Positions 49,020-61,083 of a DNA stretch of 64,000 nucleotides are shown here, piece after piece (the first letter of the stretch is position 1; each line of letters begins with the position of its first letter). Origin of the DNA: Steromphala cineraria (Eukaryota > Mollusca > Gastropoda > Trochida > Trochidae); NCBI GenBank assembly GCA_916613615.1, contig OU744730.1, forward strand, positions 25,491,406 through 25,555,405, in the 5' to 3' direction. The notes under the pieces are model-generated. The model was given only the letters and a program-made list of their open reading frames with translations, was not told where the DNA came from and made no database searches. The translations under genes were made by a program, and so were the position numbers.

Positions 49020-49570
49020 AAAGTTTGTTGATTTCATGTAGGGACGTCATTCTTACAATTTCAATGTCGGAAAAACGTTGTCTTGCGTTTTTTTTTGGTT
49101 GTTTTTTCTGGTATTCAACGTTAACAAAAAAGCAACATCGCATTGACATTTGAAACGTTTTCTGGTTTGTTTGTTCATAAAGTCGGAACAATACTTCTTA
49201 GGTTGTTGTTGTACATTTTGTTGTACAGAAGAACTTTGCATTGAAAATTTGCAACGTTTCTCCGGTTTTTGGTTGTTTTTAAGTCGGAACAACGTTACCC
49301 TAACATTTTTGTTTGGTTGATGTTTTATATTTTCAACTTCAACAGAACAACGTTTCTACTGATTTGGTTGTTCTTTTAGTCGGAACAACGTTAACCCAAC
49401 ATTTTTTTTGGTTGTTGTTTTATATTTTTTAACGTCATCATAGCAACATTGCATCGCACATTTGCAACGTTTCTACTGATGTGGTTGTTCATTACTTGGA
49501 AACAACGTAAGTATCATTACAGTTTTTCTTTTGTTATTGTCTTGAAATTTTGCAACGTGTTTTACAGGTT
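49020..49570. repeat. degenerate tandem repeat, unit about 100 bp, five or so units
   Basis: GTCGGAACAACGTTA, GGTTGTTGTTTTATATTTT, AACA-AGCAACATTGCAT and TTTGCAACGTTTCTACTGA recur in order. The CGGAACAA-like word lies near 49183, 49284, 49381 and (as TGGAAACAACG) 49498. Two overlapping minus-strand frames are by-products. Confidence 0.9.
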
Positions 49571-50354
49571 CGGATGGTACAAGCATATTGGGCAAACTCG
49601 CTGATTGGTTTCATTTGAATGACGTCACAGGTCCTTTTGACGGCTCGATTAACGCAGCCTGCTGAGATCTATAAGCAGTGAAGCAATATAGATCTTAATT
49701 TATGCACTACATAATTTAAGATTCACTTTACGTTTACATATCCGAATGTCATACCTAACAGATATTCATAACAAATTTGGCAGGAGCAGGGTTCAAAATG
49801 TCTTATTCTTCTCCACAAAATCCTTCATAAGTAACCAACAGCTTTAGATTTAACTTATATTTGTACCTTTGTACTAAGGAAATTATAACAAAAAAAACGT
49901 ATTTATTGATAACAATTTAATCAATTTGATAATAAACAAAGTCTTTAAAGTTACGCTATCAAGCTAATACAAGTTACTTATAAAATATCAAATGATCAGA
50001 TAGTTTAAGATAATCAGTTCTTGGTAATCACAGTTGATCAATGTGGAATCAGTCCTGAAAGTTGATGAAGGGTCCGGCTTGTAATGATATCCAACACACT
50101 GACACGTCAATCGTAAGAAGCAAGATCGATATTTCTTAACCTGGTATGTTAATAATCTCTGGAATGTTTTCACTACAAAGGAGAAATAGAAGATATAGAT
50201 GAAACCTCATAGACTCAAACTAGTTGTAACAATTGTAAGTGACCCCCCTTAACATTTCAATGATATACAATGTTAAACTTATTAATTTTCACATACATGA
50301 GCTCATAACAGCAGATAGTTATATTAGTGTTTTATCATGAGGATCTCGCAGGTA
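49571..50354. other. unassigned DNA
   Basis: Nothing recognised apart from a CRE octamer at 49620-49627. Confidence 0.5.
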
Positions 50355-50820
50355 AATAAAAAGGACATACACAAACGACAGCAAAGACATCTCACTTAAT
50401 CATAACCATCTTCATGGTTGTAAAGATATCAATTTACTAAATTTAAATCAAAACAATTTTCTAAAAAATAGAAAGGAAGGACAAAGAAGACAGAAAGGAT
50501 ATCTGACTTAATCATAACCATCTTCATGTTTGTAAAGATATCAATTTTCTAGATTTAAAAATCAAAACAATTTTCTTAAAGATAGAAAGGGAGGACAAAG
50601 AAGACGGCAAGGATATCTGACTTAATCATAACCATCTTCATGTTTGTAAAGATATCAATTTTCTAGATTGAAATCAAACAATTTTCTTAAAAATAAAAAT
50701 GAAGGACAAAAAGACAGCAAATATATCTGACTTAATCATAATCATCTTCATGTTTGTAAAGATATCAATTTTCTAGATTTAGATCAAAACAATTTTCTTA
50801 AAAATAGAAAAAAGTTGTTC
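50355..50820. repeat. tandem repeat, four units of about 113 bp
   Basis: CTTAATCATAACCATCTTCA followed by TGTAAAGATATCAATTT, CTAGATTTA-ATCAAAACAA and AAATAGAAAGGAAGGACAAA recurs four times, the unit anchors lying near 50387, 50496, 50611 and 50721. Units are highly similar, so the array is fairly young. Confidence 0.96.
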
Positions 50821-51840
50821 TAATGTATATGTACATGCGTATGCAAAAGAAACACTTTTCTGGTCTATGCACTGTTATCAAGTTCATTGAAATCGATTAG
50901 ACCTGGCCGATATGAACACATGTTCCTTTCAGCGTCAATCAACTAGGTTGATATATACACTGTTGCAAGTATATATTATCTTGATAAGCCGTGAGATAAA
51001 GACAATGTGTTACGGTGTGACAGTTTAAGTCCTCCATAATCCCTTGCACTCGTTGACACGGGCAGTTTGCCACTGTGGCTAGTCCTGTTATTTAAAGGTG
51101 TGTTGACCACATATATAAGTGGTCGGACAGTGGTCAAGATTATGATAAATGTTCAAATTGTGTCTGGCTGAAGTATCTTACATAATGATGAAGTCATGGA
51201 CTGAGACAATACCTTGATGGATTGAGTGGTTACCAAAATGCGTTATATAGAATTTCTGGATGAATTAACCTTCTTTACAAATACGTATCTCTATGACCCA
51301 AGAGTAAGAAATATTAAGTATTGAAATTCATAGCTTTTGATTGTTAGTTAGATAAAGGTCACATTTAATAACAAATCAGTATAATACCAGCTATAAAAAG
51401 TTTATTTACATTATCATTCAAGTATCTATTATAAAACCTTAATCTTGCGATAATATCAAAGTGCCTGTTGACCCCAAACATTCATCGAAATGCTTGAATA
51501 CTTTACACCTCTTAAATGAATCGACCAAGGTACTTATTTAGAATTATAAGGAGTGCACAACATACATTCTCTGCATTTAGAGTTCGGTTATCTTTAAATT
51601 GCTGGATCCAATCACAAACCCAATTACAAGATAACAATGACCACATTTGTATGTCTCCAGACACTGGTCATACAAATAAGTTATGAGAACATAACCTGTT
51701 CCTTGAAATCTGGTTGGATTGTTTACGACGGCAAGGTAAGAATAACATGACGTCATGAAACAAGGGGTTGACGTCATCGGATCTATTTCAAGTAATTTAA
51801 GTCAAAATCATTTTTTTAAACTCGGGGTCTAGTCAATATA
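50821..51840. other. unassigned DNA
   Basis: A 66-codon minus frame (51577-51777) is unrecognised. Two CRE octamers lie 21 bp apart at 51748-51755 and 51769-51776. Confidence 0.5.
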
Positions 51841-51855
51841 ATTTCCTATGGCTGC

Positions 51856-52043
51856 CACGTGATCGGCGATCGACCAATGGGATTGCGCGACAACTGAGCT
51901 TAGATAATAAATGGTTGAATGTGTATTATTGTCACTTCAGCAAATCAACGGCGAGGCTTGTGAACCGTCAGCACAATTCGATATACAAACGGACTTGAAG
52001 TTAGTAGACGGTCACAGACAAGGTTACACAAGGTGTTACATGT
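51856..52043 (+). promoter_or_regulatory. candidate promoter with non-coding first exon
   Basis: In order on the plus strand: CACGTG (51856-51861), CCAAT (51874-51878), a TATA-like GATAATAAAT (about 51903-51912), an initiator-like TCACTTC (51932-51938) about 29 bp further on, some 105 bp without ATG, and a splice-donor-like CAT|GTAAGC at 52039-52047. The stretch is less A+T-rich than its surroundings and two CRE octamers lie just upstream. The exon would run about 51934-52041. All elements are inferred from consensus and no acceptor or coding exon was identified downstream. Confidence 0.3.
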
Positions 52044-52062
52044 AAGCACTCAGATCGCAATA

Positions 52063-52420
52063 TAATTCATAATGATATTATTTGGAATCAATGCATTTCA
52101 CAAAGATTTTATTGGATAGAATGTAATCCTCAACAATATCACTTGGGGGCAAAGCAGTTCACGACGATATAATTTGGATGTAATGCGCTTTACGAAGCAT
52201 TTATTTGGAAGCAATGCAATTAACAACAATATTTTTGGAGAAATTACTTCGACTCCATTCATGATTTGGAAATAAAGCCATGCACAACAGTCTTAAGTGA
52301 AAACAATGCAATTCACAACAATATTAAGTGGAAACAATGCAATTCACAAAAATATTAAGTGGAAACAATGCAATTCACAACAATACTATTTGGAAGCAAT
52401 GCAATTCACAACAAAACAAA
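52063..52420. repeat. tandem repeat of ~36-60 bp units
   Basis: GGAAACAATGCAATTCACAA followed by CAATATTAAGT recurs; the last three units are spaced about 36 bp, and earlier units (TTGGA(A/T)G(C/T)AATGC forms) are longer and more diverged. Confidence 0.93.
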
Positions 52421-54078
52421 AAGTGAAATTCCAAATTCTAATTTTATTCTATTGTAAAACAATTCACAATTGATTAGGTCTAGTCTATATCCTTTGATAT
52501 TTTCATAAAATCACGTACATTTAATAAAACAATTATGATACAATCCATTCTTCATCTGAAAGTCACAATATCTATTACAAAGTCGAGGAACTTGACAATA
52601 AGCAATTTAGGTGACATGAACAAATATTGAACGTATGCTCTATGAAATTAATGTCAATATTGTTTAAAAATGCAGTTATTTATACGGATCCATCGCTCAT
52701 TGGCTACCCTGCCAAGTCCTATCATTTGACTGTTACGCTCTCAGGATCTCCCTGTTAAAGGATAAAAAAGAACTGAAGTAAACGGTTGTTGTTATAAAGA
52801 GTTTAACATCAGTAAACTCAATAAGAAAGTTGCAGTGACATCATTTCACAGGTGATCGTAGTGCGGAGATAGCCGTTTTAGAAAGATTGCTTGTAATGCT
52901 GTAACGTAAATGAGTTGAACAATTTAAAATCATAGTCATAATTTTCTCATAAGGTCTATATTTATGACTGAAATACCTATCTGGCTCCAAATCCTTCTTA
53001 ACAAATTTCTGCATTATAATATTTTTGTTGGTGCGTTTGTTCTTTTGCACAACATAACATCAAATATTCAAATACATAACGATTTGATGCGTGACTTGAA
53101 TTTCAAAATAAATAATATTCTTACCCAAACTCTTTATTGACGTTACCTTTGATCGTCATTTCACATTTAGTATACCTTAAATATAAATATGTAATTTTAG
53201 TAGTGACGAAGCATAACCGGGTTACGCCATCTGAAACATCTAAGTTTCAATAAAAGAAAAAAAATGAATTAAAATCCTGTTCCTTTAGTAAGTTAGCTTA
53301 TCCCTGCAGTGGTAATCGTGTTCTTTATTACTTTCAATCACACGGCATGACTGCGATTTCACTTTACTTCAAGTAACGGGTAATAAATTTCCTTCCCAAA
53401 ATAATATTTTTTTCACACAAAACATCAAACTGAAGATATATAGCATTGATAAGCGAGGCTAAAGGTTACATTATGTGTCCCTCTTTCACCTTAATGTATA
53501 ACCAGCATATTTCCCGAATTCAAGTGGTTTCAAATCTAAGGCAATAAAAATAAACTTCTGCTACTATGTTGATAATCTTGTAATAACATTCTCAACTGAG
53601 GCGTTGACGGTAGCTTTTTAAATGTATATTTCATTAGCGATGTGTATTTCATTTCTCGATGTTTATCGCTCCAGATCTCCTCACAGAAGAAAGAACCACT
53701 TGAGCCTGTATATTTCACTTGCCAAACAACATCATCCTTCTTTCATTCGCATTGTCAATTTCATAATTGATAACCGTTGACTCATGGCCGTTCTTCAATA
53801 GCCTTCAGTGAAACAGACAAGCATCACACAAAGGCCTGACACATCTTTCGAGGTAAAGGTCCTTCCGTGCACTTCTCATTGTCATGCAAACTCCCTTCTC
53901 CCTTGTCCACAAAGACGAGGATAAGAGTTTAAGCCTCAGCAAGAATCGTAAAGGGTCCAAGTTATTCGCAAGCAGGACAGCTTCCCTAAGGGTCGCCTTG
54001 CCGACCTACTCTCAACCCATGATGCTTCTGGCCTCTACTCATCCAAACCCCCTCCCCCTTTTTTGCAGTGAAATTAGG
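52421..54078. other. unassigned DNA
   Basis: Short frames only (70 codons or fewer), none recognisable. Confidence 0.5.
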
Positions 54079-54178
54079 GGTGATTAGTGATTAGTGATTA
54101 GTGATTGGTGATTGGTGATTGGTGATCGGTGATTGGTGATTGGTGATTGGTGATTGGTGATTGGTGATTGGTGATTAA
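54079..54178. repeat. heptanucleotide microsatellite GTGATTG / GTGATTA
   Basis: About fourteen copies of a 7 bp unit. The first three are of the TTAGTGA type and the rest TTGGTGA with one CGG variant. Confidence 0.96.
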
Positions 54179-54299
54179 AGTGTGTCAATTCCCACACAAC
54201 TAACTAACTGTATAACTTATTTATCTTTCTATCACAAGTAGGTGTGGACGGTTGATTAGTGTTAAAGTGTTCCATTCCCTCACAACTAATTGTATAACT

Positions 54300-54464
54300 T
54301 ACAGTAGAACATGGATGTAACGAACTCCAAAGGGACCAAATAATTAAGTTCTCTATTATGCGCTGTTCGCTATACGTATATAATTTCAATGATATGATAT
54401 AGGGACGGGAATTGAAATTTTTTCCGCTATATCCGGCTGTTCGCTATATCCGCATTCTACTGTA
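54300..54464. mobile_element. TA-flanked MITE of Tc1/mariner-pogo style, 161 bp
   Basis: The element is 54302-54462 between TA dinucleotides (54300-54301 and 54463-54464). The left end CAGTAGAACATGGATGTAAC and the inverted right end CAGTAGAATGCGGATATAGC agree at 16 of 20 positions, and a second inner GGATATAGCG copy sits beside the right end. TA duplication with CAG-type ends is characteristic of Tc1/mariner-superfamily elements including pogo. There is no transposase. Confidence 0.85.
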
Positions 54465-57140
54465 TATTGATATATTTTTCTATCACCAGGAACAGGCTAC
54501 AGTATAGACTATGTATTAAAATGTCCATGTCATAACGATCTTTGACCCCCTTTCTTGTTAAAAGGGAGGAGGGGCCTAACTTGTGATCCTTTTAGGTTAT
54601 AATTTACTTTCCGAGTTTCTCCTGAAAGTTGAGTCAGGTTAAACTGAACGATTGAATAGGCCATTTGGTTTCTACCTCAGTAACTCACATAAACAATAAT
54701 GATTTATGAACTTCTGCACAAAAAGGCAGTATGATTCCATATTCCTCATTCTATTATCTAGACCCTAAAGTAAAGAAAATAAAAGGAGCCGTCTTCAGTC
54801 TAGAAAATGTTCGCAAGTCTAGATGTCTCAGCTGACAGTATTGTCCAGGTTTCCTTTGTATTTTATATTTGAAATTTAAAATTAAAAGTCTATATATCCC
54901 ACCAAATAGGCAACGGTATTGACGGGTGCCAAGAGATACCATTTCACGTTTCTATACAGAGCCATACCTTTATATCAAGATCTTCGTCCCTACTCCGGTC
55001 TCCACTGAACTCTGACCCAGTGACAGACCGGAGTTCACTACCCAATCATTCACACTACAAAACATCATCAAAAGTCGCTCAGTTTTGACTTTTCCAAAAC
55101 CACTTTCAAAACATCAGATATTTTCCACGTACTATGATCCCTATACCTAATATCCTTTTAACCTCCCCTGACTGCAACGCACGTTTACCGACTGGGGATC
55201 GCACCCCCTGCTAGATTAGGGGGGATTTCAAGTTAGCCCTACGATTAGTAAGAGTGGTGTCTTTGGCAAAGGCAACCCGTGTCGTTTTGAGCTTAGACTA
55301 TCTTTTAGCTGGGTAGGAAGGAGGAACTGGGTATTGTATTTCATCCATCACCGACAGATTTCAGAACTCGGATGCTTTCGTTTTTCTTCGGGTCAAAGGT
55401 CGACGCGAGGGGTAATTTTTATCTGGCGAGTCGTATATGATTAGGTTGACGTGTCGGGTGTTTGGTTTCAGGTTTTGAATAAATAACACATCGGCGGCTA
55501 TATTTAGGGTACATTTTAGGATGTACTTTGAAGATAGGCTGTTCTAATGGATCTTTGATTCAAAATAACCATGCAGAAATCCGACCACTGAAATGGATTT
55601 AATAAACGCCCATTGCGACGAGAAAAACATGATTATATTTCAAAATATGATAGAGAAGTCAAATATTCGTTGTACGAAACGAAACAAATTGGAATAGTTG
55701 AATTGATTCAAATATAGAAATATGTTTTGAGGACATTCTTAAAATACAATTATGATGAATGTCTTAAACTGATAATTTCGTCTTAACCTTTATATTTAAT
55801 GACAATGATTAAACTCGTTGTCGACGGCATCAAACGTCACGGAAATGTAACTAAAGTTGATATTATAATATTTGATGATTGGTTTATTTCTTTATCGATG
55901 GTCGTTAATTTGTATCGATCATATAGCTACTTAAATAGCTATTAGGATATTTGAAACACGTTACTGATGATTCTAAACAATTGATGTCAACGAATGCAAA
56001 TATGGAAGCGCAAATATATGCACCATTTCAGATACAATCTCCTTTATTGCTTTGTACTGGAATACCCATCCAACATTTACAAAGGGTATCACAATGGATG
56101 GCAAAAGTCTTTAAACCAAGGAAACACACTAAAAAGCTGTTATTGAAAATTCTATATGTCAATTATAAAAACTCGATTTTCACCTGAAAGCAAATTATAT
56201 TCTCTTACAATAATCTACAAATTATTTTACTTTGTTCACCAAACTGTAATGAAAATATGATAACTTTTATAAAAAAAAGTTTATTACACATAAGTGTAAT
56301 ATGTAACTCCTTTCGCTGTTAAAAAGGCATATGGCACCTGCTGATACTAATGTGAGAAAGTCAACTTAGCTTTGTGTAAACTTTATGGGAGAGATTGTAA
56401 ACTCTGAACAAATGTCATATAGCACAAATGAGTATACATAAGATATGGATTATGCCTAACAAAATCTCCCATTCACCCCTATATTAGTTTTTGATAAAGA
56501 ACACTCTTTAATTCAATGGAGTGTTTAGGTTTACACTCTCCGCCGAGATTACAGAATATATCGGTTAAAGCCATAACGCCCGACTTGTCGTTTTGTGTGT
56601 GAGTATTGCCCTAAGAATACGGCAAGCAAAACTCGGGTATTGAAATGTACAATGCCATTCGCCTATTACTTAACCGCAGCTTGATTGACATGCGATATTG
56701 ACATGGGATGGTTGAGTGACAAGTGAAATGTATTATTGCAAGCTTTGCACGGACACTTCGTGATTTTGTCATTTTTGAAGCTCGAGTGAGTTCAATGTGA
56801 TAGTAGTTGAATGTTAATTACAAAAGTGTCGTTCAGAGCTTTTTGTCGTTTTAAAAAGACTTTCAACTTTTGAATGCTGAATTGAAAGATGTTATCAGTG
56901 GTGGAATTGTAGGTTTTGAGAAACTCGATGAAAGAGTGAATTTTAAACTTACGTGAGAACTTCAAACACCCGAAAAAGAAACTATGGGCATCATTGTTAT
57001 GCCGATAGAACACGAAATCGAATTAAATTGAGCGGTTATAAATGCTGAGGTTATGTTGAAAGCAGGTATTTACAATATTGGTGCAACAAAAATAAGTTAA
57101 GATATATAAAAGTCTTGTTTCCGAGTTCAAATATATTTAT
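54465..57140. other. unassigned DNA
   Basis: No gene supported. A short hairpin at 54992-55034 (arms ACTCCGGTCT) and less A+T-rich DNA around 55.2-55.5 kb are the only local peculiarities. Confidence 0.5.
54992..55034. repeat. short inverted repeat
   Basis: ACTCCGGTCTCCACTG on the left is matched by the inverse of CAGTGACAGACCGGAGT on the right, around a loop of about ten bases. Confidence 0.8.
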
Positions 57141-57141
57141 G

Positions 57142-57412
57142 AAGTTATTGTGGTTATCTTTACCTATAGCCGCGATATAAGTGAAATAATCTTGAAAGCG
57201 GCGTTAAGCCCCAAATCACCTCACCTCTTTACCTATACAATAATACATGAGTATAGTAAGTTAGGATCCTGTATGAAATACACGATTGGCGTTGAGCGTT
57301 GCGGCCTGTATTTAACAACGATGTGAAAGTTATTGTGGTTATCTTTACCTGTACAATCATGTATGGTTAGTCAGTTAGGATCCTGCTAGAAATCAGGATT
57401 GGCGTTAAAAAC
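57142..57412. repeat. tandem duplication, one copy carrying a 57 bp retroposon
   Basis: GTTATTGTGGTTATCTTTACC, then TACAAT-AT, TTAGGATCCTG and GATTGGCGTT occur twice, starting near 57144 and 57327. The first copy is interrupted after TTTACCTATA by the retroposon and the second is uninterrupted. Confidence 0.9.
57169..57225 (+). mobile_element. 57 bp truncated SINE-like retroposon with 12 bp target duplication
   Basis: The insert runs from GCCGCGATATAAGTG through GCGGCGTTAAGCCCCAAATC to a TCACCTCACC tail. TCTTTACCTATA flanks it on both sides (57157-57168 and 57226-57237), and the neighbouring duplicate of this locus has the site without the insert. Its 3' end matches the element at 42.0 kb. 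This is a severely 5'-truncated product of LINE-type retroposition. Confidence 0.9.
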
Positions 57413-58900
57413 TTTCACTTGAGTACATTGGAAAAAGGAAAGGTGCATTTTTGTAAGACCAATGGTTTAAAAAGCAAGAGATCTAGATACCTTATGAACA
57501 AGCGCAAATTCCTTAAGTGCTTACATAACATCCTCATTAACATGAACAGAACAAATTCACGACAGGAAGAAACTGCTTCAATTCAAATACTGTAAAGACT
57601 TGATATCGAGATATCGAAAATATACGGTGGTAGAATTAAGCCGCTGCAGTTAAAGTTATTTCAACACTACATTGCACGCAGAAGGCTCTGACAAGGCTTA
57701 TTAAAATGAGGGTTGAAGTCGTTCTGGATAATATTTCACGAGTGGAATCGATCATAAGCAAAACACTGGGTTTCCCTTGATATTTTAGGACCAATTTACA
57801 GTTTCCAAACAATCACGTCCCTTGAAACCAGTTCTCATGTTGGTATAGGAGAGGGCTCTCAAACATTCAACGTAAAAACATCATGACAAAATTATCGATA
57901 TCTTGAGTTTTCTTTGATGTAAATGATATGATTAAGAAGAATCAACATCCATGCAACTCTTCCAACATATATCACTGATGTCATTAATTCTTGAATACCT
58001 TACCCTAAAGTGGATCACTAATGATACAGATGTTTGATTGGTTGCAGCCAAAATGAAATGTCAAATCAGAGATGTATTCAAACCTCGTTTAAAATGATAA
58101 AAAGGCGCTTTGCCTGTTCACATCGTCGTTGAGATTATTTGGGCCCTCTCATCTGTGCCAGAGAAATATTATAATAAGTTAAAAGGTCATAGATTAACAT
58201 ATATAGTCACTAAAACAAAAAGTTTTCATGACTTTTTCTATTATTGTATTTTTATTTCATATGAAATAAAAATAATTCGTTGACAATGATTAATTTCGAA
58301 ACTGAGGCAACATTTTCTAGACTTAAGAAGGTCCCGTTAGATATTTTGCTGTAGGGTATTGGCTACAGACTACAAAAGTAAGAAATGTGAAACAATATTT
58401 GGATAGATCAAGTAAAGAAGATTTACACTAAAGGATGTTAACAGATCCAATAAATATGACCCTCTTGTAATGGCAGTTACGTGGGAAGATACGAATATCA
58501 ATTCATTTCATTTCACAATGAAGGAAAATATTCATACATTCGTCAAATACCCTTGCCATATTTCTCACGAATAAATTGAATTAATATGCATAACGAACGA
58601 GGAAATACTATAGGGCGTGGTATTAGCACGTTCCCCCTCTAACGATAACTGTAAGCCTAAGTTGTTTCCATTGCAATAAACATGGCCAGGTTCACAGTGA
58701 GATGAAATCCGTCACCACGTTTGATTCTACACCTGTACAGGTGAACTTAGTTTTATTAAGGTTCCACGCATTCTTCCGTGATCAAAGGTAGTCAGGTAAA
58801 TAGCCTTGACGCAGGTGTACTATATGTTAATCAGATGTAGAGGTGCGCTTATTGTTTTCTACCAAGGTATATACATGAACTTACACTTTGAACTCAAGCA
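57413..58900. other. unassigned DNA
   Basis: No gene or dispersed repeat. A perfect 28 bp palindrome lies at 58247-58274. Confidence 0.5.
58247..58274. repeat. perfect 28 bp palindrome
   Basis: The left half TATTTTTATTTCAT is followed directly by its exact inverse with no spacer. Palindromes of this length can extrude as cruciforms; no protein site is recognised. Confidence 0.95.
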
Positions 58901-58904
58901 AAAA

Positions 58905-59480
58905 GTGTGATTATGATTTCCGATTCTTGATATGTATAATTACAGGGGAAAGGTGTGGTCGAAAAAGTGAAGGAATGTTTATTTATGATTCTTAACCGAT
59001 CACTGTTTTCTTTTGTACTTTGACAAAATTGTGATTTTGATTTTCAATGCATATATGCATAATTATATGTAAATAAGAGAAAGGTGTGGTAAATGAATGA
59101 AGGGATGTTTACTTATGATTCTTAATACGATCACTTCGACAAAAGTGTGATTTCAAATGCATGATATGTAAAATAATATGTAGATGTGGCAAAGTTATGA
59201 AGGAATATATACATATGATTCATAATACGATTACTTTGGTTTCGTTGGGCTTCGACAAAAGTGTGATTACGATTTCATATGCATGATATGTACAATAATA
59301 TGTATAAGCGGTGTGGTAAAGAAATGAATGAATATATACTTTAAACTCATAAAAATATCACTGTGGTTTCCTTAAGCTTTGAAAAAATGTGCCATTTTGA
59401 TTTCCAGTGCATGTTTGTACAATTACATCTAGATAAGGAAAATGTTTGGTAACGGAATGAACTTTAGATTCAGAACACAT
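58905..59480. repeat. degenerate tandem repeat, units about 110-160 bp, four to five copies
   Basis: GAAAGGTGTGGT, GAATGAAGGAATGTTTA, TATGATTCTTAATACGATCA, TTCGACAAAAGTGTGATT and ATGCATGATATGTA recur in this order. Units differ by indels, so the period varies. Confidence 0.92.
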
Positions 59481-59770
59481 ATTGTGGTTTCGATTATAAC
59501 GAGAAGTGTGTATGAATAATGTTAACCACGAAATTGATTTATTCATTATAGCATACCTGAATATATACATATGAAAAGGGGAATTATGAAGTGAGAAATA
59601 TGTATTTCTTTTATGGGTTATGAAGGTGAGGTTTGTATGTGTACTTGCATGAGAACATACACTTACATTGCGACAAATAGTGCAAGAACCTAATTCAAGA
59701 CAAGAAATGTTTGAATGAGCAATGCTGTCGAAGACAATTATATAAAGAAACTTTGATTATTCCATTCCTA
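59481..59770. other. unassigned DNA
   Basis: No supported feature. Confidence 0.5.
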
Positions 59771-60050
59771 TAATAATGTGCATACTTATATTGAGCCTTT
59801 TCCACGTCCTAAGAGATGCTCAAAGCGCTACATTATTACCCCGAAGGAGTGTACTTTCATAGCTGCTACTAAGCGCTAATCACGACCATGTAGGTCAGTA
59901 CATCCACATTTCAGGTACCCATTTACCCTTGCCCAGGGATACAACACAGGATGAGACCCAAGTCACAAATTTTTGGTGTCTCCACCGGGATTCGAACCCG
60001 GGTCTATGGCGTGAGAGGCCAGCATGCTAACCACTACACCACTGTGCTCC
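59771..60050 (-). mobile_element. tRNA-Glu-like SINE
   Basis: The minus-strand head (60050 down to about 59979) begins GGAGCACAGTGGTGTAGTGG. TGGTGTAGTGG fits the A-box exactly and GGTTCGAATCC the B-box exactly. The anticodon arm TGGC-CTCTCAC-GCCA places CTC (Glu) in a seven-base loop, and the T arm CCGGG-TTCGAAT-CCCGG is perfect. The acceptor stem does not pair, so this is not a working tRNA gene. The body contains AAATGGGTACCT, shared with the SINE at 6.9-7.2 kb. The 3' end GCTCAATATAAG-CATTATTAT resembles the end of the LINE at 22.3 kb. A 67-codon frame across the head is a by-product. Confidence 0.85.
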
Positions 60051-60720
60051 TATACAAGGAAATGAATTTTATGTTTGCTGTTGTATCTTTCTCACATGTG
60101 AAAAGTAGTACATGGAAATACTTTATTGTTACTAGATTCTGTCTTGCTCGTTAATTGTCATGGCATCAATGACATGATTGTTAATAGTATACATAACGTT
60201 TCCGCGTAAAAGAAATACAATCGATAAAGAGCTAAAAATATAAAAATCATAAAGATACGATTTTTTTACAAACATTAAAAATTATGGAGTTAAAGTACAT
60301 AATCTTGTCTGTTTATAAAACGTGTATCTTTATGGTAATTATCTCTCTCAACTTAAACAAACATGAACATAGAATAACGAAACCTTCTTTATAAAGTTTA
60401 TCACATCATGAAAGGTGCAAACTTAGCGTCAGCTACTAAACAGGTAAGATGAAGATATTTTAAATACTCATTGTTCTAGTTGCTTCATAGTTTAAGAACT
60501 GAGTGTTTGTAGTCTTAACGTCAGCAATGAAAATGTTTATTTGCACGGAGCAACAAAATAAAAGAAGTAAAATCGTGTTTCCTTCTTTTTTTGTGATTAG
60601 AAAGACATGTAAGCAACTGAAATGGTAGGGTCCTGTTGATCTTACATGATCATCGTTGTGTAGACTCTTTTACGGTTTCGTATTTCTTAGATGAAGAAGT
60701 TATCTTGTTGACTGTAAACG
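60051..60720. other. unassigned A+T-rich DNA
   Basis: Nothing recognised. Confidence 0.5.
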
Positions 60721-61083
60721 TTAAAGGGGCAGTAGCACGTTTTTTGATAATTTTATATTTAAACATTTTCACTGATAATTGTACGTTAATTTTAAATGTA
60801 TTATTTTGATAGTGTCAAAAATCTCATTTCACAAGCCATCTTTCCATAGTCAGAGAACAAAGTATAAAGATTCACTGAAAATCCATTGACGACCATGTTT
60901 TTGTGAACACCTGCAATTCATTTTGTGTAAGAAAAAGGAAACGCATGGCTAAATTTTACATTATATATTTGAATTATTACTGCTGCATTTAGTTTAAATG
61001 CATTGTCTATCAATTGGAACCATTATTTTCATTTTCCTGACATCACCTTATGTTCCCCCTAAAAACGTGCTACTGCTCTTTAA
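60721..61083 (-). mobile_element. family A MITE copy 7 (TTAA-flanked, 355 bp)
   Basis: The element is 60725-61079, with TTAA at 60721-60724 and 61080-61083. It is in the same orientation as copies 2 and 6. The right terminus has one change (GCTCT for GCCCCT region). The short plus frame that begins inside and runs out past it is not a gene. Confidence 0.93.

Noticed and set aside
54079..54178. Interstitial telomere repeat
   Set aside because: The unit is GTGATTG/GTGATTA (7 bp), not TTAGGG or another known telomere unit.
59979..60050. Functional tRNA-Glu gene
   Set aside because: Anticodon and T arms are good, but the acceptor stem does not pair and a SINE body follows, so it is a SINE head.
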